Shown here piece by piece: positions 18,484 to 25,156 of a stretch of 64,000 nt of DNA. Location of the stretch: contig CBDFNK010000018.1 of the NCBI GenBank assembly GCA_965250205.1, positions 1 through 64,000 on the forward strand, given 5' to 3'. Under the pieces are notes generated by a model. It saw nothing but the letters and a program-made list of their open reading frames with translations. It did no database searches and was not told where the DNA came from. The first letter of the stretch is position 1, and the number at the start of each line of letters is the position of its first letter. The DNA is from JAHZKN01 sp965250205 (GTDB lineage Bacteria; Pseudomonadota; Alphaproteobacteria; Rhizobiales; Hyphomicrobiaceae). The position numbers and the translations under genes were made by a program.

Positions 18484-18646
18484 TTCTAGAGCACTTTCAT
18501 CTTATTAGGTTGAATCAGTAGGCGTGCTCTAACGTTTAGTTCTGGCCTTTTGTTTCAGATCATGTGTCCTGGCGCAAAATCACCCAACACAAGCTTGCGC
18601 AGTTTTGGCCAGACCGGCCACCACTTTTGGCTCGAACATGATCTAG
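18484..18646. repeat. Dispersed repeat, copy with one internal unit
   Basis: Begins TCTAGAGCAC, continues through GGCGTGCTCTAACG, then CAACACAAGCTTGCGCAG (single 31-bp-type unit, about 18577) and ends CCACTTTTGGCT...GATCTAG. The same order occurs at 34580-34740 and, inverted, at 8749-8880. It has CTAGAGC/GCTCTAG-like inverted ends and no coding content, so it looks like a MITE. Confidence 0.7.
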
Positions 18647-18762
18647 TCGCCTGCATCAAGGCCGACGATATCGTGCAAAATATCTCCAATCACCCCACGT
18701 CCAGATGTGAATTCTCCATCCGGGTCTGAATACGTTTCAAATAGCGGGTGCAGCACATCGAC
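18643..18762 (-). pseudogene. Orphan 3' gene fragment between two repeats
   Basis: Read on the minus strand, 39 codons without a stop encode VDVLHPLFETYSDPDGEF, then TSGRGVIGDILHDIVGLDAGD and a TAG stop. Composition is that of a folded protein C-terminus. There is no start codon: the frame is cut at 18762 by one repeat and its stop codon is formed by the CTAG edge of the other. I do not recognise the parent gene. Confidence 0.4.
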
Positions 18763-18885
18763 TAGAGCACGCCTAGCGTTTACTCAAACGCAGATAAGTT
18801 GATCGCCAGTCATGGGATAGAGCCCATGAGATAGAGCGTCGCGCAAATAGCTTCGCTGTGTACAACAAAAGGCTTAACGCTCTAG
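18762..18885. repeat. Dispersed repeat bounded by CTAGAGC and GCTCTAG
   Basis: A 124-bp element starting CTAGAGCACGCC and ending TTAACGCTCTAG, nearly identical to 44602-44725 and related (inverted) to 21414-21534 and 24955-25072. Its final CTAG supplies the TAG stop codon of the FKBP gene. Confidence 0.8.
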
Positions 18886-19307
18886 CCTTGGATATCTAGC
18901 AACTCAACATCGAAGATCAGTGTTGCATTGGCTGGAATGACGCCGCCAGCTCCACGACTGCCGTAGCCGATTTCTGGTGGAATGATTAAGGTGCGCTTAC
19001 CGCCCACTTTCATGGACGCGACGCCCTCATCCCAGCCTTTGATGACCTGGCCAACTCCAATCTTGAACGCGAACGGCTGACCACGATCAACGGAGCTGTC
19101 AAACTTGGCGCCCTTCTTGCCGTCTTCATAAAGCCAGCCGGTGTAATGCATGGCGCAGGTCTGTCCAGTTTGGGGAGACCCCCCCTGTCCCACTTTAGCG
19201 TCTTCAATCTGTAGGCCCGATGCTGTTGTTGTCATGTTTCCCCCGGCCGCGTTTGCGGTATTTTGAGTTGTGTGAGTGGATATGGTGAGAACGGCGAAGG
19301 CCATCAA
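18882..19307 (-). CDS. FKBP-type peptidyl-prolyl isomerase
   Basis: A 141-residue protein with a short N-terminal export-like region (to about residue 22) and one complete FKBP domain: MHYTGWLYEDGKKGAKFDSS, VGQVIKGWDEGV, KRTLIIPPEIGYG and a C-terminal IFDVELLDI. The domain isomerises Xaa-Pro bonds; the leader suggests the periplasm, but the leader is weak. The stop codon TAG is part of the adjoining dispersed repeat, so the gene's end appears to be repeat-made. Confidence 0.9.
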   Translation of the reverse strand: MMAFAVLTISTHTTQNTANAAGGNMTTTASGLQIEDAKVGQGGSPQTGQTCAMHYTGWLYEDGKKGAKFDSSVDRGQPFAFKIGVGQVIKGWDEGVASMKVGGKRTLIIPPEIGYGSRGAGGVIPANATLIFDVELLDIQG

Positions 19308-19423
19308 CTCACACGCATCGTTTGATGCACCGCATTTTTTAAGTATGCCATGGTCGTTCCTCCCATAAATTCTATTTTGGGGTGTCTGCCCGTTGCATCG
19401 GGCATGTGCGGCGTATCACGACC

Positions 19424-19959
19424 CTAATCCTCGGCTTGGTGCTTCAGCCCAACCCTATAGCGCTCACCGTTCTTGACGTAGCGGTCTGCACCTTGCGTGA
19501 AGTGGGCAACGTCTTCATCGGTCAACTGTCGGATAATTTTTCCAGGAGAGCCCATAACGAGGGACCGTGGTGGGATCACCTTGCCTTCCGGAATGAGTGC
19601 GTTGGCACCAATCAAACACTGTTCGCCAATTTTTGCACCATTGAGGATAACCGAGCCGATTCCGATCAGGCTGCGCTTGCCTATGGTGCACCCGTGCAGC
19701 ATCACCATGTGGCCAATTGTACAACCTTCTTCAATGGTCAGCGGAAATCCTTTATCGGTGTGCAGCACGCAACCATCTTGCACATTGGAACGCTTGCCAA
19801 TGCGAATGGGCTCAATATCGCCGCGCAACACGGCACCGAACCAAACACTTGCGTCCTCTTCCAGGATCACTTTGCCCATAAGCTGTGCATTGGCGCGACG
19901 TAGTAGCGACCATTGGCAGGCGTGGTGACAGTCGAGCCTTCAAACTCATAAAGCGGCAT
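19424..19959 (-). pseudogene. Gamma-carbonic-anhydrase-like protein, apparent frameshift
   Basis: The family is a left-handed beta-helix trimer that hydrates CO2 or serves as acyl carrier-like scaffold. From ATG at 19959 the frame reads MPLYEFEGSTVTTPANGRYY then VAP, and the expected NAQLMGKVILEEDASVWFGA continues only in another frame. CCAATGCACAG replaces an expected CCAAATGCACAG, a one-base loss at about 19890-19891. After the shift all hallmarks are present: VLRGD, NVQDG, the three metal His (CVLHTD, IGHMVMLHG). Without the shift a 151-residue product could start at the Met at 19879 but lacks the first helix coil. It is either a recent pseudogene, a sequence error, or a gene restarted internally. 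Confidence 0.8.
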
Positions 19960-19982
19960 AGGAATGTTCTTTGGTTGTGTGC

Positions 19983-20207
19983 TCAGCTCAGAGTTTCAAG
20001 ATCAAAGTCCAGAATAGCCATCTGGAATTGATACGAGGTCTCACCGTCTTCAAATTCCTTAAACAACACAGCGACGAAGTCTTCACCGATATAGACCTCA
20101 GCAGAATCATCCTTTTTCGGGCGCGGTCGGACCGTCAAATTGGCCGTGCCAAATGTCTTACGTAAATACGCCTCAAGGCGTGCGATTTCTTCTTTGTCCA
20201 CCTTCAT
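19983..20207 (-). CDS. DUF3126 family protein
   Basis: A 74-residue cytoplasmic protein, KVDKEEIARLEAYLRKTFG and VRPRPKKDDSAEVYIGEDF, which I recognise as DUF3126, a small alphaproteobacterial family of unknown function. It lies 24 bp upstream of the carbonic-anhydrase-like gene on the same strand and follows cysE by 54 bp, likely one transcription unit, an order common in Hyphomicrobiales. Confidence 0.85.
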   Translation of the reverse strand: MKVDKEEIARLEAYLRKTFGTANLTVRPRPKKDDSAEVYIGEDFVAVLFKEFEDGETSYQFQMAILDFDLETLS

Positions 20208-20261
20208 CCTCCGCAGTCAAGTTTTAGAGTATTATATATATGCTTTGCACACACACCGTCG

Positions 20262-21170
20262 TTATAGGCACGAATAATCATCCGGGCCAATGCGCTGGTC
20301 CATAGATGCCGCAGGTTCCTGAGCACCAATAGAGCCGACAATCTTGGCTGGCACACCGGCAACGGTTTTTTGTGGTGGCACGTCGATTAAGAGAACACTA
20401 CCTGATGCAATCAAGCAGCAATTGCCAACATGAATGTTGCCAAGAACTTTGGCACCGGCACCAATCATCACACCGGCACCAATCTTAGGATGACGATCCC
20501 CGGTTGCCTTACCACTGCCGCCCAACGTGACGCCATGCAGGATGGAGCAATTATCACCGATCACAGCAGTTTCACCAACGACGAGGCCAGTTGCATGGTC
20601 CAACATAATACCACTACCAAAGCGGGCTGCAGGGTGAATATCGGTCGTAAAGATTTTCGACGACTGACTTTGCAGATAGAACGCCAAGTCCGTGCGGCCA
20701 GAATTCCAGATCGCGTGGGCAAAGCGTTGGGTTGCAAGTGCATGAAAGCCCTTGAAGTACAGCAGCGGTTCCAAGAAGCGCTGACAGGCCGGATCGCGAT
20801 CAAGAACCGCTTGCATGTCCTTGGTAATAAGGTCGATGACACTGGCATCGCCTGCTGCAATCTCTGCAAATGTGCTGATAATCACATCGCGCTTGAGATC
20901 GGCATGGCGCAGGCGCTGCGCGATACGATAGATAATGGCATCCGTCAGCCTGTCGTGTTGCAGCACCGTCTCAGTGACAAAATCAGTGAGCACAGGCTCA
21001 TTTTTTAACACGGCCTGCGCTTCCAGGCGCATGCTGTCCCAGATCGCTTCTTTATTCACCGCCAGCTCAGCCTCTTGGCAATCGCCAAGCTGGACCTTGG
21101 CGGCCTGGCTTGGCGGTGCGGAGATCACTGTGCTGGTATCGATCTTACTCATCTCGGTCTTATGGGACAT
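20262..21170 (-). CDS. cysE: Serine O-acetyltransferase
   Basis: CysE acetylates L-serine with acetyl-CoA, the first step of cysteine synthesis. The 302-residue product has the N-terminal helical SATase domain (about 40-150, with WDSMRLEAQAVLKNEP) and the left-handed beta-helix with IHPAARFGSGIMLDHATG, GDNCSILHGVTLGGSGK and DRHPKIGAGVMIGAGAKVLG, including the catalytic His/Asp region. A roughly 30-residue N-terminal extension precedes the domain and its C-terminus is longer than in E. coli. First gene of the cysE-DUF3126-carbonic anhydrase cluster. Confidence 0.95.
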   Translation of the reverse strand: MSHKTEMSKIDTSTVISAPPSQAAKVQLGDCQEAELAVNKEAIWDSMRLEAQAVLKNEPVLTDFVTETVLQHDRLTDAIIYRIAQRLRHADLKRDVIISTFAEIAAGDASVIDLITKDMQAVLDRDPACQRFLEPLLYFKGFHALATQRFAHAIWNSGRTDLAFYLQSQSSKIFTTDIHPAARFGSGIMLDHATGLVVGETAVIGDNCSILHGVTLGGSGKATGDRHPKIGAGVMIGAGAKVLGNIHVGNCCLIASGSVLLIDVPPQKTVAGVPAKIVGSIGAQEPAASMDQRIGPDDYSCL

Positions 21171-21413
21171 GGGGATTGATATAATGTCGATTTCGACATT
21201 GACTAGGGCCAGCCGTATCGGGCCAGAATGGGTCCGTCAATAAAAAGTTCTTTTCAGCCGCTGATGGTGCTGTCATGCACAGGATCAGGCTCGTGAATGG
21301 CTGGGCTTGGGCATATGGTCGGAAGTCTAATACAGCAGCGCGTTGCATGGTCCTCCGCGTCCCCGCCTTGACCCGCGCCAAAGGGTCAGGGATATAGCAT
21401 GTCCTAGAGCGTC

Positions 21414-21534
21414 GCGCCTTTTCTCGTACCAGTGAAGCTATTTGCTCGACGCTCTATCCCATGACCCTATCCCAAAACTGGCGATCAACTTATCTGCTCA
21501 AAGTCGCGTTCTAACTTTTCGCAGGTTGCTCTAG
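21414..21534. repeat. Dispersed repeat bounded by CTAGAGC and GCTCTAG
   Basis: A 121-bp copy starting CTAGAGCGTCGCGCC and ending GGTTGCTCTAG, inverted relative to 18762-18885. It fills most of the gene-free stretch between cysE (21170) and the crotonase gene (21567), 33 bp upstream of the latter's start, so it may affect that promoter. Confidence 0.8.
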
Positions 21535-21566
21535 CCTCGCGCCTTCAACAACAAGAGTGTGACCTG

Positions 21567-22355
21567 ATGACAACCCAAGCAACCCTAAAACTCAGACAGG
21601 ATGGTGCGTTAGCTTGGTTAGAAATCACAAACCCGGATCGGATGAATGCGCTGACCGCCGCCATGTGGCAGCAGCTGCCAGAGCGCATCGCAGAGGCTGA
21701 CAATGACCCAAGCGTGCGTGTGATCATAGTGCGTGGCGCGGGCCAGCGCGCATTCAGTGCTGGCGCTGACATTTCTGAATTTAAAAAGGCGCGCACCGGC
21801 GACAGCGCCAAAGACTATGATGTGCTGAACCACAATGCATTTTTAGCGCTCACCAACACGACAAAACCGACCATCGCCATGATCCATGGGTTTTGTCTTG
21901 GCGGCGGACTGGGGTTGGCTGCCTGTTGTGATCTGCGCCTTGGAGATCAGAATTCCCAATACGCCATTCCAGCGGCCAAACTTGGTATCGGTTATAACCC
22001 GCGCTGGGTGACCCCTTTGCTGGCGCTAACGTCGCCTGCCAACGTGAAAGAAATCCTCTTCACTGGCCGCCGCATCAAAGCAGATGAGGCCCTTCAAATG
22101 GGTCTGATCAATCGCCTTCTAGATGCAGAAAACCTACAAAGCGAGACCGAAACGATAGCTGCAACCATTGCCGCAAATGCACCGTTGTCGGTAGCTGCCA
22201 GCAAGCGTGTAGTCAACGAACTTGTTCACCATCCCGAGACCCCAAACCTTTACAAACTGGATGAAGCCATTCAACGCTGTTTCAAAAGCCAAGACTACAA
22301 AGAAGGGCAACAAGCTTTTCTTGGAAAACGCAAGCCTAAGTTTGAAGGGCGCTAA
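21567..22355 (+). CDS. Crotonase-fold (enoyl-CoA hydratase/isomerase) protein lacking both catalytic Glu
   Basis: The 262-residue protein has the full crotonase fold with the CoA oxyanion loop GAGQRAFSAGADISEF. The two active-site glutamates of enoyl-CoA hydratase are absent: GGGLGLAACCD has Gly where Glu144 would be, and IPAAKLGIGYNPRW has Ala at the Glu164 position. A simple hydratase reaction is therefore unlikely; isomerase, decarboxylase or thioesterase relatives are options, and the Tyr in LGIGYN recalls methylmalonyl-CoA decarboxylase. It starts 33 bp after a dispersed repeat and is followed 18 bp later by a deacetylase gene. Confidence 0.85.
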   Translation: MTTQATLKLRQDGALAWLEITNPDRMNALTAAMWQQLPERIAEADNDPSVRVIIVRGAGQRAFSAGADISEFKKARTGDSAKDYDVLNHNAFLALTNTTKPTIAMIHGFCLGGGLGLAACCDLRLGDQNSQYAIPAAKLGIGYNPRWVTPLLALTSPANVKEILFTGRRIKADEALQMGLINRLLDAENLQSETETIAATIAANAPLSVAASKRVVNELVHHPETPNLYKLDEAIQRCFKSQDYKEGQQAFLGKRKPKFEGR

Positions 22356-22373
22356 TGACGTGGAGTTGATCTC

Positions 22374-23396
22374 GTGCTGCATACGCATATTGTGGTTCTT
22401 AGCCTAATCAGCAACGCACTCTTGGTGTGCACCACAATTGCGTCCCAAGCCGAGCGCGCGCGCACAAACACCTGTTGGTCTGACGCAGCCTTGAAAGCAC
22501 AGCCAGGCGAACGGCGCATTCAACGCAAACGCCACGCCTATAGCGCACCGGGCGACACACCTGATTTGGCGCCCTTCACACCGGTTGCCAACGCTCTGCG
22601 CGGTTCTATCCGCCGTGTCCTCCTGCCAAAGGACAAAAAATGGATCGCCTTGACGCTCGACTTTTGCGAGCAGGTGCATGAAATCGCAGGCTACGATGGT
22701 GCCATCATTGACTACCTACGCGACGAGAATATTGCCGCAACGCTGTTCGTTGGTGGCAAGTGGATGCGCACGCACCCAGAGCGGACACTCCAATTGATGG
22801 CTGACCCGAGATTTGAGTTGGCAAACCATGCAGAAGCGCACCGCAATTTGCGCCGCTTATCAGGCACGGCGCTGCAACGCGAAATTCGGGGACCACAACA
22901 GGCTTACGAGGCCCTGCGCGCAAAACTTGAGACCAAAGCGTGTTTCAAAAATACCAGTGCTATATCACTCCCGCCAGAGCGACTAACTTTTTTTCGATTT
23001 CCATACGGAGCCTGCAACAAAACAGCCTTGAACGCCGTCAATGATGACGGCTTGCTCGCTATCCAATGGGACTTCTCCTCCTGGGATTCATCGCGCACGC
23101 AATCAGCCACCCGCATTGCGCGGCGTATGGTGCGTGACGTGCACGCAGGTTCGATTATTCTGGGCCACGCTAATGGACGCGGGCACCACACGGCCGCAGC
23201 CTTGCGTATCGCAATTCCGAAGTTACGCAAAAAGGGATTTGAGTTTGTCACAGTCGGCCAATTGTTGGCCGCGGGCGAGCCCGTTATCAAGCAACGGTGC
23301 TACAATTTCCGACCCGGAGATACCGACCGCTATGACACACCGCTCCGCCGACGAAACAAGAAAAAAGTGCAACGTGGATCAGGTTTCACGCCATGA
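22374..23396 (+). CDS. Polysaccharide deacetylase (NodB-fold), exported
   Basis: A 340-residue protein starting at a GTG with a signal peptide (about 1-24). NodB homology runs from about residue 85: motif 1 is ALTLDFCEQ, a variant of TFDDG seen in alphaproteobacterial members, motif 2 NHAEAHRNL with the metal His pair, motif 3 RFPYGACNK, motif 4 DFSSWD, motif 5 LGHANG. It likely deacetylates a cell-surface glycan in the periplasm. The stop codon overlaps the next gene's start (ATGA), indicating translational coupling. Confidence 0.85.
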   Translation: MLHTHIVVLSLISNALLVCTTIASQAERARTNTCWSDAALKAQPGERRIQRKRHAYSAPGDTPDLAPFTPVANALRGSIRRVLLPKDKKWIALTLDFCEQVHEIAGYDGAIIDYLRDENIAATLFVGGKWMRTHPERTLQLMADPRFELANHAEAHRNLRRLSGTALQREIRGPQQAYEALRAKLETKACFKNTSAISLPPERLTFFRFPYGACNKTALNAVNDDGLLAIQWDFSSWDSSRTQSATRIARRMVRDVHAGSIILGHANGRGHHTAAALRIAIPKLRKKGFEFVTVGQLLAAGEPVIKQRCYNFRPGDTDRYDTPLRRRNKKKVQRGSGFTP

Positions 23397-23905
23397 TACC
23401 TTTCGGCACAAACGTTTCAAAGCAAGGCGCAACCGGTATCGAGGTCACGTTGACACGAATGGATGACAAGGTCGCGGCGGACTTAGCTGATAGATTCTCG
23501 CAAATGTCTCCATGGAGCCACTATCCCTTTACGCCAGATGACCTTGCTCGCTACTTCGCCACTGAAGAAGCTGGCGCGCCGCGCTATGCGGTGCGGTTGA
23601 CATCAGAGCCTGACGCGGCCATTGGCGCTTTAGGTCTTCGCGAAAATTGGTTGCGCGGCCCCTATATACAATTTCTAGGTCTGACCGAGGTCTTTCAAAG
23701 TCGCTCTATTGGCAAAGCGCTGCTCTGCCAAGTCAAGACAACAGCACACCAAGACGGCGCACAAAATTTGTGGGCGATGGCATCACAATTTAATAAACGC
23801 GCAATCGCCTTCTATCGCCGTTTCGGATTTTTTCCCGTCGCCGATATAGATGCGCTCGTCACCCCCGACCAGTCGGAAGTTTTATTACGTAAACGTTTAG
23901 GGTAA
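23393..23905 (+). CDS. GNAT-family N-acetyltransferase
   Basis: The 170-residue product has the GNAT fold: substrate-binding N-half, GALGLRENW beta-strand, the acetyl-CoA loop region QSRSIGKALLCQVKTTA (Q/R-x-x-G-x-G/A type) and the C-terminal NKRAIAFYRRFGFF. Acceptor unknown. Its ATG overlaps the deacetylase stop by four bases, so both are made together; acetylation and deacetylation of the same surface sugar is one idea, unproven. Confidence 0.82.
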   Translation: MIPFGTNVSKQGATGIEVTLTRMDDKVAADLADRFSQMSPWSHYPFTPDDLARYFATEEAGAPRYAVRLTSEPDAAIGALGLRENWLRGPYIQFLGLTEVFQSRSIGKALLCQVKTTAHQDGAQNLWAMASQFNKRAIAFYRRFGFFPVADIDALVTPDQSEVLLRKRLG

Positions 23906-24254
23906 TGTGTTGGCCGTCCAACCACCGTGCAGCCATGGCTTTTTACACTTTTCTGCACAACCAATGATGTGCAGTTGCGCTGTATAGCTTTAGCGGTCCA
24001 GCAACGTCATTCAATCAAAACGTACACCGTGCGGTTTGCTGGGTATGTCTTGGATTTTTGGCGACCCAATCGTCAAATTGTCACACAATTCTCTGACATT
24101 GCGCCCATCAATTTCCGTCCCGGTTTTGCCATGTAGCAGTTGCAGTGCAACATCTTTTTCGCTTGGCAGCGTGCCTAAACTCATAGAAATTTATGGTGTA
24201 ACTAGCAGCAAAAAAAGCAAGGGCCACCCGTTGGCCCCGAAACTGGAGAATAAA

Positions 24255-24338
24255 ATGGAAAGGGCAACTCATTTTAACAGAGTAGCGGCTTTCATTTCAG
24301 TGGGATTTTTGGCAGCCGTTATCTTTGGCGTAGTTTGA
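24255..24338 (+). CDS. Candidate 27-residue membrane peptide
   Basis: MERATHFNRVAAFISVGFLA followed by AVIFGVV and a stop: a short basic N-terminus and a single hydrophobic helix, preceded by a GGAG ribosome-binding site six bases upstream of ATG. Only its own plausibility supports it; no family recognised. It lies in the otherwise gene-free 23906-24582 stretch. Confidence 0.35.
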   Translation: MERATHFNRVAAFISVGFLAAVIFGVV

Positions 24339-24342
24339 CTCC

Positions 24343-24398
24343 GTGTTGAGTATTTGAATTGAGTATTTGACGTGTTGAGTATTTGAGTTGAGTATATC
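24343..24398. repeat. Degenerate tandem repeat GTTGAGTATTTGA
   Basis: Four imperfect copies of a TTGAGTAT(TTGA) unit follow directly after the 27-codon frame. No function visible. Confidence 0.6.
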
Positions 24399-24493
24399 TT
24401 ACGCCCAAACTTTTGAGTAATGGGTACAACAAAGAAAAAATAAGCACCCAAGCTTAGTGACGGGTTGTGTCCCCCGCCGACCCTGATGTTCTC

Positions 24494-24527
24494 AAAAAAG
24501 GCCCGGAAATTTTTCCGGGCCTTTTTT
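24494..24527. terminator. Strong bidirectional terminator
   Basis: AAAAAAGGCCCGGAAA (24494-24509) pairs perfectly with TTTCCGGGCCTTTTTT (24512-24527) around a 2-nt loop: a GC-rich stem with an A-run before and T-run after. It can end transcription from the left and from the minus-strand gene at 24583. Confidence 0.9.
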
Positions 24528-24582
24528 ATTGTCATTAGAGTTTCCCCGTGCGGCAGGCAAAAACAAACCCAAAACAAAGTGC

Positions 24583-24924
24583 TTATCGCTTCACGAGATA
24601 GCCGAGCAAGGCAGCGACCATCACGGCAGCCCGCGGATTGACCCTGTTCCATTGTATCGAACCAATGATGCTTGGCCCGAACGACCACAGCACTGCTGCA
24701 ATAAGTGCGAAGATCAATGACATTGTCAGTGTTGCGCTACCGGGTTGACCAACGCCGCGCAATATCATTGAACCCAGGACACCGATGAGGAATACAACAA
24801 CGGCGGCAATCACCGCAAAGATGTAAAGTTTGAAGTTCCCAATTTTAATCAACGTCATCAGTGCGTGACTGGCATACCAACCCACGACCAACTGAACCAG
24901 AATCAATATTAATCGACCAAGCAT
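24583..24924 (-). CDS. Small four-helix membrane protein, unknown
   Basis: A 113-residue, very hydrophobic protein with four predicted membrane helices (about 2-22, 32-55, 68-88, 95-112). The ATG at 24924 is preceded by GGAGGGGACGCG, an excellent ribosome-binding site, so the longer frame to 24951 was not used. No family recognised. A terminator follows it and a dispersed repeat lies immediately upstream (24955). Confidence 0.65.
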   Translation of the reverse strand: MLGRLILILVQLVVGWYASHALMTLIKIGNFKLYIFAVIAAVVVFLIGVLGSMILRGVGQPGSATLTMSLIFALIAAVLWSFGPSIIGSIQWNRVNPRAAVMVAALLGYLVKR

Positions 24925-24954
24925 CGCGTCCCCTCCCAAAGGTGCATTCACCCA

Positions 24955-25072
24955 CTAGAGCGTCGAGCCTATTCTCGCACCAGTGAAGATATTTTCTCGA
25001 CGCTCTATCTCATGATAGGCGATCAACTTGTCTGCTCAAAGCCGCGTTCCAACTTTTCGCAGGTTGATCTAG
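24955..25072. repeat. Dispersed repeat bounded by CTAGAGC and GATCTAG
   Basis: A 118-bp copy, same orientation as 21414-21534. It lies between the divergent-facing small membrane gene and the metH 3' end, with no other content in this interval. Confidence 0.75.
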
Positions 25073-25156
25073 GTCATAAGCGAACACGCCCCGCCTTGCA
25101 ATGCAGCGCATTCGATAACCAAGCGTTCACACCGTGAAAATGCGCTATACCAGCCT

